Positions 9,551-17,573 of a DNA stretch of 64,000 bases are shown in pieces. The DNA is from an uncultured Rhodospirillales bacterium (GTDB lineage: Bacteria; Pseudomonadota; Alphaproteobacteria; Acetobacterales; Acetobacteraceae), in contig CAILMF010000026.1 in the NCBI GenBank assembly GCA_903835235.1, positions 186,001 to 250,000 on the forward strand. Direction: 5' to 3'. How positions within the stretch are numbered: the stretch's first letter is position 1; every line of letters begins with the position of its first letter. The position numbers and the translations under genes are program-made. Below the pieces are notes generated by a model. It worked only from the letters and a program-made list of their open reading frames with translations, was not told the origin of the DNA and made no database searches.

Positions 9551-10315
9551 ATGCAGATCAAGGGCAATGTGGCCATCGTCACCGGTGGTGCCTCGGGGCT
9601 GGGGCTGGCGACGACGAAGCGGCTGATTGCGGCAGGCGCGACCGTGCTGATCGTGGACCTGGAGCGCAGCAATGGGGCGGAGGTGGCGGCCGAACTTGGC
9701 CACGGGACGCAGTTTGCCGCGGCCAATGTGACGGATGAGGACAGCATGGCCGCCGCGGTGGCCAAGGCCGAGACCATGGGGCGCGTGGCGATCTTGGTGC
9801 ATTGCGCGGGCATCGGCGGCAGCAAGCGCGTGGTGGACAAGGAAGGCGCGCCGATGCCGCTGGCGCACTTCGCCAATATCGTGAACGTCAACCTGGTGGG
9901 CAGCTTCAACGCGGTGCGGCTGGCGGCCGCGGCCATGGCGAAGAACGAGCCAGTGGAGGGCGAGCGCGGGGTCTGCATCATGACCGCGAGCATCGCGGGG
10001 TATGAAGGGCAGATCGGCCAGACGCCCTATGCGGCGAGCAAGGCTGGCGTGATCGGGCTGACCATCTGCGCGGCGCGGGACCTGGCCAGCCGCAACATTC
10101 GCGTCTGCACCATTGCGCCGGGGATCATGGATACGCCGATGCTGGGGCGGCTGCCGGACCTGGTGCGCGCCAGCCTGGCGGCCAGCGTGCCCAACCCGGC
10201 CCGGCTGGGCGACCCGGATGAGTACGCGATGACGGCGCAGCAGATTGTCGAGAACCCGTACCTGAATGGCGAGACCATCCGGGTGGATGGGGCGCTGCGG
10301 ATGGGGTTCCGGTGA
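9551..10315 (+). CDS. SDR-type 3-hydroxyacyl-CoA dehydrogenase (type 2, HSD10-like)
   Basis: 254 residues. The Rossmann motif TGGASGLG is near residue 13, the catalytic Ser in TASIAGYEG, and the YxxxK pair in TPYAASKAG. The C-terminus with PARLGDPDEYA and NPYLNGETIRVDG is typical of type 2 hydroxyacyl-CoA dehydrogenases, which oxidise 3-hydroxyacyl-CoA, including 2-methyl-3-hydroxybutyryl-CoA, with NAD. Coupled to thiolase, it supplies the third step of beta-oxidation; no enoyl-CoA hydratase was found in the window. A GGGGAAGA ribosome site precedes the ATG. Confidence 0.88.
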   Translation: MQIKGNVAIVTGGASGLGLATTKRLIAAGATVLIVDLERSNGAEVAAELGHGTQFAAANVTDEDSMAAAVAKAETMGRVAILVHCAGIGGSKRVVDKEGAPMPLAHFANIVNVNLVGSFNAVRLAAAAMAKNEPVEGERGVCIMTASIAGYEGQIGQTPYAASKAGVIGLTICAARDLASRNIRVCTIAPGIMDTPMLGRLPDLVRASLAASVPNPARLGDPDEYAMTAQQIVENPYLNGETIRVDGALRMGFR

Positions 10316-10351
10316 GCGCTCTCTCGGGCGACGCGGCGGAGGGCTGAGGCG

Positions 10352-11194
10352 GTGGCGCCGAATAGTCTTGCCGAGGTTCGCGAGAGCGAAGCGTCGCCGG
10401 CGGTTGCCGCGGTTTATGCCGCGCTGCGGGAAGCGACCGGGGTGCCGCTGGTCAACCTGATCTGGCGGCACCTGGCCACGCTGGATGGCGCGCTGGACTG
10501 GGCCTGGGCCACCGTGGCGCCGGCGCTGCGGGCCGGCCTGGTGGCCGGCGGGCGGGACCGGATGGCCGGCGCGCTGGTGCTGCCGGCGGTGCCGGACGTG
10601 ACGCTGGCGCAGTGGCAGGCGGCCGGGCTGGACGCGGCGACGCTGCGAACGGTCAGGGATATCGTCGCGGTGTATAATCGCGGCAACCAGACCAACCTGG
10701 TGATGCTGACCGCGCTGCGGCGCGAGTTGGAAGGCGCGCCGCTGGTGCCGGGCGAGGCGCGTGCCGCCCCAAGGGGAGCCCCAAGGGGAGCTCCGGTAGG
10801 GCCGCCCCTGGCCACGGTGCCGCCGCTGCCCCGGTTGGCTGAACTGGCGCCGGAGGTGCAGGCGCTGGCGCAGGACCTGGCGGCGCGGCGCGGCACCTCG
10901 CCGGGGGTGGTGCCCAGCCTGTGGCTGCACCTGGCGCATTGGCCGGCGCTGCTGGCCGCCCTGCCCGGCTGGCTGGGGCCGATGCTGCAGGCCGAGCCGC
11001 TGCGCGACGCGCGGCTGGCGGCGATGGCGCTGGCGGAACGCGAGGCCGACGCGCTGCGCCCGCATTTCGCACCGCCCGGCCCGGCGCCGCAGCGGGAGCC
11101 GATGCTGGCGGCGCTGACCACCTTCACCACCGTGCAGATCGCCAGCATGGTGCCGGTGGGCGTGGCGTTGGATCGGGTGCTGCCGAAGGCGTAG
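10352..11194 (+). CDS. DehI-like (halocarboxylic acid dehalogenase family) protein, GTG start
   Basis: 280 residues, mostly helical by composition. The N-terminal stretch with VYAALREATGVPLVNLIWR and HLATLDGALDWAW resembles half of the internal duplication of DehI-type 2-haloacid dehalogenases, and a similar pattern seems to return in the second half (near residue 165). Between them is a Pro/Gly/Arg linker (residues 131-150) encoded by a nearly perfect 11- or 12-bp tandem repeat. The GTG start is supported by GGAGGG 8 bp upstream. Assignment rests on recall of the family pattern; substrate and activity are unproven, and it may act on a non-halogenated acid. Confidence 0.5.
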   Translation: MAPNSLAEVRESEASPAVAAVYAALREATGVPLVNLIWRHLATLDGALDWAWATVAPALRAGLVAGGRDRMAGALVLPAVPDVTLAQWQAAGLDAATLRTVRDIVAVYNRGNQTNLVMLTALRRELEGAPLVPGEARAAPRGAPRGAPVGPPLATVPPLPRLAELAPEVQALAQDLAARRGTSPGVVPSLWLHLAHWPALLAALPGWLGPMLQAEPLRDARLAAMALAEREADALRPHFAPPGPAPQREPMLAALTTFTTVQIASMVPVGVALDRVLPKA

Positions 11195-11208
11195 CGCGGG
11201 CGGTGGGG

Positions 11209-11240
11209 CGTGGATGGCCGGAACAAGTCCGGCCATGACG
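11209..11240. repeat. MAGLVPAIH-type palindromic repeat, copy 1
   Basis: The sequence is GTGGATGGCCGGAACAAG followed by TCCGGCCATGACG. The arms ATGGCCGGA and TCCGGCCAT pair around a 5-nt loop. Read on the minus strand it would encode the MAGLVPAIH peptide familiar from spurious ORFs in alphaproteobacteria. It lies between convergent genes. Confidence 0.7.
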
Positions 11241-11308
11241 AGGTTGGGGTGACGCGGGGATGGCCGGGACCGGCTGCCTGCCGCGACGGGGCTCGGGCGC
11301 GCCCTGCC

Positions 11309-12298
11309 CTATTCCAGCTTCATGTCGGCGCGGCGGACAACCTCCGCCATGGCGGTGAACTCGCGGGCGATGTGCTGGGCGAATTCGCTGGGGCTGCTGT
11401 TGACCACGCGGCCGCCCTGTTCCTCCAGCCGCGTGCGCACCGCGGGTTCGGCCAGGGTGGCGTGGAAGGCGCGGCTGAGGATGGCCAGGCGGTCCGCCGG
11501 GGTGCCGGCGGGGGCGAGCCAGCCGTACCAGGTTTCCGTCACCACACTTGGCAGGCCGGATTCCACCATGGTCGGCAGCGTCGGCAATATCGGCAGGCGT
11601 TGGGCGCTGGTGATACCGATGGCGCGGACGGCGCCGGCCTGCACCTGGGCCTGCAAGGCCGGCACATCGGCCAGCAGCAGCTGGATGCGGCCGGCGACGA
11701 GTTCCGTGACCGCCGGCGCCGCGCCGCGATAGGGAACGTGGACGATCTCCACCCCCGCGGCCTGGCAGAATACTTCCCCGGCCACGTGCAGGGAGCCGCC
11801 GATGCCGGAGCTGCCATAGCTCAGCTTGCCGGGCTGGCGCTTGGCCAGGGCGATCAGCTCGGCCACGCTGTGCACCGGCAGGCTGTTGGTGACCGCGACG
11901 ATCTGCGGCACCGCCAGGATCTGGCCGATGGGCGCCAGGTCCTTCTGCGGGTCGAAGGCCATGCGCGGCATCAGCTGCGGCATGATGGTGAGCGCGCCGG
12001 AGCTGGCGTGGATCAGGGTCAGGCCATCCGGGCGGGACTTGGCGACGGCTTCGGTGCCGACCAGGCCGCCAGCACCGGAGCGGGCCTCGATGACGATCTG
12101 CTGGCCGAGCTTGTCGCCGATGCCCTGGGCGATGACGCGGGCGATGAAATCGGCGGGGCCGCCGGGCGGGAAGGGCACGATCAGGCGGATGGGCTGATCG
12201 GGCCAGGACTGCGCCCGCGCCAGACCAGGCAGCAGGGCGGGCAAGACGAGGACGGCACGCGCGGAGAGCGCGATGGCAGCGCGACGGGTCGGGCGCAT
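11309..12298 (-). CDS. Bug/TctC-family periplasmic solute receptor
   Basis: 329 residues. The long leader (MRPTRRAAIAL ... LARAQS) is followed by the mature domain, with RLIVPFPPGGPAD, IEARSGAGGLVG and SRPDGL. The central GSSGIGGS and VPYRGAAPA segments match the ligand-binding loops of the family. It is transcribed after the GST gene, with a 10-bp gap. The open frame continues far upstream, but that part overlaps the GST gene in another frame and is a shadow. Confidence 0.92.
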   Translation of the reverse strand: MRPTRRAAIALSARAVLVLPALLPGLARAQSWPDQPIRLIVPFPPGGPADFIARVIAQGIGDKLGQQIVIEARSGAGGLVGTEAVAKSRPDGLTLIHASSGALTIMPQLMPRMAFDPQKDLAPIGQILAVPQIVAVTNSLPVHSVAELIALAKRQPGKLSYGSSGIGGSLHVAGEVFCQAAGVEIVHVPYRGAAPAVTELVAGRIQLLLADVPALQAQVQAGAVRAIGITSAQRLPILPTLPTMVESGLPSVVTETWYGWLAPAGTPADRLAILSRAFHATLAEPAVRTRLEEQGGRVVNSSPSEFAQHIAREFTAMAEVVRRADMKLE

Positions 12299-12308
12299 GG
12301 GTGGCCTC

Positions 12309-12929
12309 CTACTTGCGGTCGTCGAAGGGCTTGGTGGCCACGGCGCTGGGCCGGGCGTCGAACTCGGCGGCGAAGGCGGTGAGGCCGGGGCGGCCTTCGC
12401 GCCAGTGCAGCGGCTGGAAGCGGAAGTCCAGGTAGCCCAGCGCGCAACCGACGGCGATGTGGCCGATGTTGAAATCCGTGCCGCGCAGGCGGCCGCTTTC
12501 GCGCTCCAGCAGGTCCAGCGTGGCCTTGGTCTTGGCCTCGAAGCCAGCCATGGCGACCTGGTGGGAGAAGCTGCGGTTGCGTTCGCTGTTCCAGGCCACC
12601 AGCACGTCCAGCAGGCCGGTGCCCAGGCCGTGCCAGCGCATGGCCTGTATGCGCGGCATGCCACCCGGCGGCACCAGCCAGCCACGGGCGTATTCGTTCA
12701 GGTATTCGATGATGGCCTGGCTTTCGTACAGCACGGTGCCATCGGCCAGGACCATGGTGGGGATGCGCCCCAGCGGATTGACGGCCAGGTGGTCCATGTT
12801 GGGCGCGGTGGCGGCCACCAGCGTGGGCACGCAGCGGATGCGCGCGGCCACGCCGAGTTCATGCGCCGCCACCATCACCTTGCGGACGAAGGGCGAGCGG
12901 GTGGACCAGTAGAGAATCAGGTCGGCCAT
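12309..12929 (-). CDS. Glutathione S-transferase family protein
   Basis: 206 residues. An N-terminal thioredoxin-like domain (STRSPFVRKVMVAAHELG, GRIPTMV with the cis-Pro, and ESQAIIEYL, whose Glu-Ser binds the glutathione gamma-glutamyl group) is followed by an alpha-helical C-terminal domain. The Ser of SPFVRK is the likely catalytic residue. It is not the maleylacetoacetate isomerase needed by the homogentisate pathway at 20958-24613, since the SxxCxR isomerase motif is absent. It is first in a two-gene operon with the Bug receptor. Substrate unknown. Confidence 0.88.
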   Translation of the reverse strand: MADLILYWSTRSPFVRKVMVAAHELGVAARIRCVPTLVAATAPNMDHLAVNPLGRIPTMVLADGTVLYESQAIIEYLNEYARGWLVPPGGMPRIQAMRWHGLGTGLLDVLVAWNSERNRSFSHQVAMAGFEAKTKATLDLLERESGRLRGTDFNIGHIAVGCALGYLDFRFQPLHWREGRPGLTAFAAEFDARPSAVATKPFDDRK

Positions 12930-13004
12930 GGCGGTTCCTCTTGCGGGCGCAGTTTCGCGCTTCCGGCGCTTGCCCGCAACGGCCGGGCGGGGCAGCTAGG
13001 GGGG

Positions 13005-13547
13005 ATGAGCGATGATGACGACGAGGATGAGGCCGGCCCGCCGGGGCTGCCGGCGGGCACGCCCTTCTACATGACGCCGGAGGGCCAGGCGGCGCTGGCC
13101 GAGGAGCTGCGGGCGCTGTGGTACGACGAGCGCACCAAGGTCGTGGCGATTGTCAGCTGGGCGGCGGCGCAGGGCGACCGCAGCGAGAATGCCGACTACC
13201 AGTACGGCAAGCGCCGGCTGCGGGAGATCGACCGGCGGGTGCGCTTTTTGCGGAAGCGGCTGGAGAAGGTGCAGGTGGTGGACCCCACCGCGCAGACCCG
13301 GCGGGACCAAGTGTTCTTCGGCGCCAGCGTGACCTATGCCAGGGAGGATGATTCCGAGCAGACGGTGACCATTGTGGGCGTGGATGAAACCGATGGCGCG
13401 CTGCGGCGGATTTCCTGGGTTTCCCCGGTGGCGCGGGCCTTGTTGGGCAAGCGCGTGGGGGATGTGGTGAAGGTGCGGATGCCCCAGGGGGTGGAGGAAG
13501 TGGAGCTTCTGGCGATAGAATATCCGCGGGCCCAGGATCGCTGCTGA
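13005..13547 (+). CDS. greB: Transcription elongation factor GreB
   Basis: 180 residues. An acidic N-terminus (SDDDDEDE) leads into the coiled-coil domain with the tip region GDRSENADYQYGKRRLREID, diagnostic of GreB, and then the FKBP-like C-terminal domain (VFFGASVTYA ... ALLGKRVGD). GreB enters the RNA polymerase secondary channel and stimulates cleavage of backtracked transcripts. A GGGG run precedes the ATG at 13005. It is a housekeeping gene among catabolic ones and the only transcription-related protein in the window. Confidence 0.95.
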   Translation: MSDDDDEDEAGPPGLPAGTPFYMTPEGQAALAEELRALWYDERTKVVAIVSWAAAQGDRSENADYQYGKRRLREIDRRVRFLRKRLEKVQVVDPTAQTRRDQVFFGASVTYAREDDSEQTVTIVGVDETDGALRRISWVSPVARALLGKRVGDVVKVRMPQGVEEVELLAIEYPRAQDRC

Positions 13548-13580
13548 CGTCAGCGCTCTCGGTCCCGCCTGGTTATTGGA

Positions 13581-13628
13581 GAGACTGATTCACGCCCTTC
13601 GGCGATCCCGCCTCGGACGATCAGGCTC
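13581..13628. repeat. Dispersed structured element, copy E2
   Basis: Terminal arms are GAG-a-CTGAT (13581-13589) and ATCAG-g-CTC (13620-13628), with an inner hairpin GGCG-ATCC-CGCC. It lies between greB and the hydrolase start, so it would sit in the hydrolase mRNA leader. It is closest in sequence to copy E1, in opposite orientation. Confidence 0.75.
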
Positions 13629-13638
13629 TGGGAAACGG

Positions 13639-14493
13639 ATGAGACTGATGACTGAAACGCCCGAGGCCTTTCTGGAACGGCTGGATGCCAGCGCCAAGCG
13701 CAGCGAGACGCCCTGCGGCGAGGGCACCATGGCCTGGCGCGAATGGGGTGAGGGTGAGCCGCTGGTGCTGCTGCATGGCGGCAGCGGCAGCTGGCGGCAT
13801 TGGGCGAAGAACATCGAGGCGCTGGCCAAGCACCGGCATGTGATCGTGCCGGACCTGCCGGGGCTGGGCGAGAGCCACATGCCGCCGCCGGTGGACAGCC
13901 CGGCGCCGGTGGGCGCGATTGTGCGGCAGGGCATCGCCAAGGTGCTGGGGGAGGAGACGCGGTACGACCTGGCCGGGTTTTCGTTTGGCGCGCTGCTGGC
14001 CGGGCATGTGGCGTCTCAGGCGCGGGATGAGCTGCGCAGCGTGACCCTGGTGGGCGCCGGCGCGCTGGGGCTGAACCGGCCGCGGACCGACCTGATGAAG
14101 ATCCGCGACAAGCAGGGCGAAGCCCGCATTGCCGCACACAAGCACAATCTGCGGACGCTGATGGTGGCGGATGACGCGACGATTGATGACCTGGCGCTGG
14201 TGATCCAGGAATACAACACGGTGCACAGCCGCTTCCGCAGCCGTGGCTTTGCCAGTTCCACCAGCCTGAAGGACGCCATCGGCAGCGCGCAGGCGCCGGT
14301 GGCGCTGATCTATGGCGAGCGCGACGCGATTGCCTGGCCGGAGATGGAGAAGCGCTTCGTGGCGCTGCGCGAGGTGCAGCCGGAAGCCTGGACCGGCGTG
14401 ATCCCGGGCGCCGGGCATTGGGTGGCGTATGAGGCGCCGGAGAGCTTCAACGCCATGCTGCTGGAGATGCTGCGGCGGCGGGTCGCGGCGTAA
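13639..14493 (+). CDS. Alpha/beta hydrolase
   Basis: 284 residues. The oxyanion motif LVLLHGGSGSW is near residue 37, the nucleophile elbow GFSFGA places Ser115, and GAGHWVAYEAP places the catalytic His260; the acid is probably the Asp of GERDAIAW. This resembles carbon-carbon bond hydrolases and small esterases; substrate unknown. Two starts are possible, 13639 and 13648; both follow weak GGA-type ribosome sites. Its stop codon lies inside a 27-bp direct repeat. Element E2 lies directly upstream. Confidence 0.85.
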   Translation: MRLMTETPEAFLERLDASAKRSETPCGEGTMAWREWGEGEPLVLLHGGSGSWRHWAKNIEALAKHRHVIVPDLPGLGESHMPPPVDSPAPVGAIVRQGIAKVLGEETRYDLAGFSFGALLAGHVASQARDELRSVTLVGAGALGLNRPRTDLMKIRDKQGEARIAAHKHNLRTLMVADDATIDDLALVIQEYNTVHSRFRSRGFASSTSLKDAIGSAQAPVALIYGERDAIAWPEMEKRFVALREVQPEAWTGVIPGAGHWVAYEAPESFNAMLLEMLRRRVAA

Positions 14494-14539
14494 GCCGCGC
14501 GGGGGTTGGTTTCGGCGTAAGCCGCGGGGGTCAGAGGCC
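14486..14539. repeat. 27-bp direct repeat spanning the hydrolase stop codon
   Basis: Two head-to-tail units start with the identical CGGCGTAAGCCGCG at 14486 and 14513. Each begins with a CGGC/GCCG stem closed by a GTAA loop; in the first unit the TAA in the loop is the gene's stop codon. The 3' halves (GGGGGTT versus GGGGGTC) have diverged. Confidence 0.7.
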
Positions 14540-15574
14540 GGCCAGGCCGGGGGAGTTGCCGCCGGCTTCCACCGCGCGGATGCGGGTGGCGATGGCGGCG
14601 TGGGTGGGTGCCGGCACGCCCAGCGCGGCACCGCGGTCGGCGATGAAGCCGTTGAAGAAATCCACCTCGGTCCGGCGGCCCTTGCGCAGGTCCTGCAAGG
14701 TGCCGCTGATGCCGTCCTCGGCCATGCTGTCGGTCTGGCGCTTCAGGGCTTCGGCGATGGTGGCCTGCGCTGCCGTATCGCCGTTGTGGGCGGCTGGGAA
14801 CAGCGCTGATGGCACGCCGTAGAGTTTTGCGGGTGTGAAGCCCATGGCGGCGCCGACCGCCAGCGCCTCCGCGCAAAGGCGCAGGAAGATCGGGCGCAGC
14901 GCAGGGTCCGCCAGCACCTGCTTCAGGGAGATGCCGCCGAGCGCCGAGAGGCCGGTTGTCGCGGTGTTCATGCACATCTTGGTCCAGCGTTCCTCCCACA
15001 GGGTGGTGGTGACGACGCAGGTTTCCGCGGCGCGCAGGCGGGCGGCGATGGCTTCCGCGCGGGGCGTGGCGCGGCCGGTGGTTTCGCCCACCTTGAGGAC
15101 GGGTTCCGGCGCGGCGCCGGTGCGGCGGCTGCGCTTGACGTGGCCGGGGGCGAGGAGCTGCACGTCCATCTGGCCGGCGACGCCGCCCAGCACGCGCTGC
15201 GGGCCGCAGATGGTGCCCACGAGTTCCTCCACCAGCGCGTTCTGCAACGTCAGTACCGGGACGCCACCGGGCAGCAGGCCGTTCAGCAGTTGCGCTGCCC
15301 AGGCGGTGTCGTAGAGCTTGGCGGCGAGGATGCCGAGGCAGGGCGCGGCTTCGTCGCGGCGGCGCAGCAGGTGCAGTTCGTGCAGGTGCAGCGCGCGGGG
15401 GTGGGCGACGGCGATGCCCTCCGGGGTTTCGATGCGCAGGCCATCGCGGCGGATGGCTTCGACGTGCTCGGCCCAGGGGTCCAGCAGGATCACGTTCTGG
15501 CCGGCCAGGGCCATGCGGCCGCCGACGAAGCCGCCGATGGCGCCGGCGCCCATGATGATGACGGGTGCTTCCAT
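14531..15574 (-). CDS. Ketopantoate reductase family (PanE/ApbA) oxidoreductase
   Basis: 347 residues. The NADP-binding start VIIMGAGAIGGFVGG, the catalytic Lys in WTKMCMNTATTG (about residue 198) and the substrate-contact block RRTEVDFFNG near the C-terminus are all conserved. Biosynthetic PanE is usually about 300 residues. This longer form, with Bug genes as neighbours, may be a catabolic paralogue that reduces another 2-oxo acid. It converges on the hydrolase gene and diverges from the Bug gene at 15654. Confidence 0.85.
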   Translation of the reverse strand: MEAPVIIMGAGAIGGFVGGRMALAGQNVILLDPWAEHVEAIRRDGLRIETPEGIAVAHPRALHLHELHLLRRRDEAAPCLGILAAKLYDTAWAAQLLNGLLPGGVPVLTLQNALVEELVGTICGPQRVLGGVAGQMDVQLLAPGHVKRSRRTGAAPEPVLKVGETTGRATPRAEAIAARLRAAETCVVTTTLWEERWTKMCMNTATTGLSALGGISLKQVLADPALRPIFLRLCAEALAVGAAMGFTPAKLYGVPSALFPAAHNGDTAAQATIAEALKRQTDSMAEDGISGTLQDLRKGRRTEVDFFNGFIADRGAALGVPAPTHAAIATRIRAVEAGGNSPGLAGL

Positions 15575-15653
15575 GGCCGAAGGCTATGCGGGAAGGCTGG
15601 GCGCAACAAGCGGCGGGCTGCTATGCTGGTGGCATCGGGTGGGGAGTTTCGGC

Positions 15654-16616
15654 ATGGGCTTCGGGCGACGCAGTCTGGCCGCGGTGTTGGCGGCGCCGGC
15701 GGTGGCACAGGCGCAGGGCGCGTATCCCGCGCGCAGCGTGACCGTGCTGGTGGGGTATCCGCCGGGCGGGGCCAACGACATCATCGCGCGCAGCATCGGG
15801 GCGCGGTTGGGGGCGGCCTTCGGCCAGCCCTTCGTGGTGGAAAACCGCGCGGGGGCGGGCGGCACGCTGGTGGGCGGCGTCGCGGCGCGGGCGGCGGCGG
15901 ATGGGTACACGCTGTTCATGTGCGGCGGCGCGCATGCGCTGGCGCCGGCGCTGTACAAGACCCTGCCCTACGACATCGTCGGCGACTTCCGGGCCATCAG
16001 CCAGGCGGCGGCTTCGGGCTATGTGCTGGTGGTGCATCCCAGCGTGGCCGCGCGCAGCGTCGCGGAGTTCATCGCGCTGGCCAAGGCGCAGGCGGGCAAG
16101 CTGAACTTTTCGTCGTCAGGCGTGGGCGCGCCGCTGCACTTGGCGGGGGTGCTGTTCCAGCAGATGACGGGCACGCGGCTGGAGCATGTGCCGTACCAGG
16201 GCGATTCGGACGCCATTACCGCGATCATCAGCGGGACCGTCGAGTGCGGCTTCATGTCCATTGCCGCGAGCAAGACGCATATCGAGGGTGGGCGCCTGGT
16301 GGCGCTGGCGGTGACGGATGACGTGGCCAGCCCCGCCCTGCCCGGCGTGCCGACGCTGAGCGCGAGCGGGCTGCCGGGCTACAAGGTGACGACCTGGTGG
16401 GGGTTGCTGGCGCCGAAGAACACGCCGGAAGCCATCGTGCAGCAACTGTCGCGCGCGGCGCAGGAAGCGGCGAAGTCGGACGAGGTTTCGCAGCGCTTCC
16501 TGGGGCTGGGGCTGCGTCCCGTGGGCAGCGATGCCGATGCCTTCCAACGCTTCATCCGGGCCGAGGTGGAGAGCTTTGCCAAGCTGGCGCAGGCGGCGGG
16601 GGTGCAACCACAATGA
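15654..16616 (+). CDS. Bug/TctC-family periplasmic solute receptor
   Basis: 320 residues. The leader contains GFGRRSLAAVL and cleaves near AQAQG. The mature part has VGYPPGGANDIIARS, VENRAGAGGTLVGG and SSSGVGAPLHL. GGGGAG precedes the start. It is first of five genes on this strand (Bug, Bug, ArgH-like lyase, Bug, SDR). Its TGA overlaps the ATG of the next receptor gene, so two receptors are translated together, which suggests related ligands or a shared transport role. Confidence 0.92.
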   Translation: MGFGRRSLAAVLAAPAVAQAQGAYPARSVTVLVGYPPGGANDIIARSIGARLGAAFGQPFVVENRAGAGGTLVGGVAARAAADGYTLFMCGGAHALAPALYKTLPYDIVGDFRAISQAAASGYVLVVHPSVAARSVAEFIALAKAQAGKLNFSSSGVGAPLHLAGVLFQQMTGTRLEHVPYQGDSDAITAIISGTVECGFMSIAASKTHIEGGRLVALAVTDDVASPALPGVPTLSASGLPGYKVTTWWGLLAPKNTPEAIVQQLSRAAQEAAKSDEVSQRFLGLGLRPVGSDADAFQRFIRAEVESFAKLAQAAGVQPQ

Positions 16617-17569
16617 CAACACGCAGGGCATTGCTGGCGGCGGCGCTGCTGCCGACCGCGGCACACGCGCAATGGGCGCCGCCGCGTGGGGTGCGAATGG
16701 TGGTGCCCTATCCGCCCGGCGGCGGCGCGGATACCACGGCCAGGCTGTTCGCGCCGGCCTTCACCGCTTTCCTCGGGCAGAATGTGGTGGTGGAGAACCG
16801 GCCAGGTGCCGGCAGCACCATCGGCGCCGGCGAAGTGGCGCGGGCAGCGCCGGATGGCACGACGCTGCTGCTGGATGCCAGCGGCCATACCGTGGCGCCG
16901 TTCCTCATCCGCGGGCTGAACTTCGACTATGCCACCGGCTTCACGCCGATCAGCCATGTGATGCTGATTCCGCAACTGCTGATCGTGCCGCCGAACAGCC
17001 CCTATACCAGCCTGCCGCAACTGCTGGCGGCGGCGAAGGCGACGCCGGGGAAGATCACCTATGGCTCCTCCGGCAATGCCAGCGCGCCGCATATCGCGGC
17101 GGCCGTGCTGGTGAACCGCGCGGGGGTGGAGATGACGCATGTGCCGTATCGCGGCGGCGGGCCGGCGGTGCAGAGCCTGCTCTCGGGCGACCTGGACTGC
17201 CTGTTCGCCACGGTGGCCTCGGCGACGGCGCTGGCGCGGGATGGGCGGGTAAGGGCGCTGGCGGCGTCCTCGGCGCGGCGGATTTCGGCGCTGCCGGAGG
17301 TGCCGACCGTGGCCGAGCAGGGCTTCCCGGGCTACGACCAGAATGAGTGGAACGGGCTGTGGGGCCCGGCCGGCTTGCCGGCGGAAGCGGTGGCGCGGCT
17401 GCATGCGGCCTGCCTGAACGCCCTGGCGCAGGAGGCGGTGCAGGCGCGGCTGGCGACGCTGGGGGCGATCGGGCTGGGGACGTCGCCGGCGGAGTTTGCC
17501 GAGTTCCTCAAGCGTGACCGCGAGGCGAATGCGAAGTTGATCCGCGACGCGCGCATTACCCTGGACTGA
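16613..17569 (+). CDS. Bug/TctC-family periplasmic solute receptor
   Basis: 318 residues. A very short leader (MTTRRALLAAALL ... AHAQW) precedes RMVVPYPPGGGADTTAR and VENRPGAGSTIG. The stretch LLLDASGHTVAPFL and FDYATGFTPIS is close to the corresponding part of the receptor encoded at 24711-25682, so these two belong to the same Bug subclade. The start overlaps the preceding stop, and the ArgH-like gene follows 4 bp after its TGA. Confidence 0.92.
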   Translation: MTTRRALLAAALLPTAAHAQWAPPRGVRMVVPYPPGGGADTTARLFAPAFTAFLGQNVVVENRPGAGSTIGAGEVARAAPDGTTLLLDASGHTVAPFLIRGLNFDYATGFTPISHVMLIPQLLIVPPNSPYTSLPQLLAAAKATPGKITYGSSGNASAPHIAAAVLVNRAGVEMTHVPYRGGGPAVQSLLSGDLDCLFATVASATALARDGRVRALAASSARRISALPEVPTVAEQGFPGYDQNEWNGLWGPAGLPAEAVARLHAACLNALAQEAVQARLATLGAIGLGTSPAEFAEFLKRDREANAKLIRDARITLD

Positions 17570-17573
17570 GCCG

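Noticed and set aside
8828-11236. An 802-residue minus-strand open frame opposite the thiolase operon
   Set aside because: It is antisense to three well-supported genes and its composition is His/Arg/Gln/Pro rich with no family motif. Its start is the MAGLVPAIH repeat, a known source of false ORFs.
12309-12929. Maleylacetoacetate isomerase for the homogentisate route
   Set aside because: The GST lacks the SxxCxR-type motif of that isomerase, and it is operonic with a Bug receptor far from hmgA.
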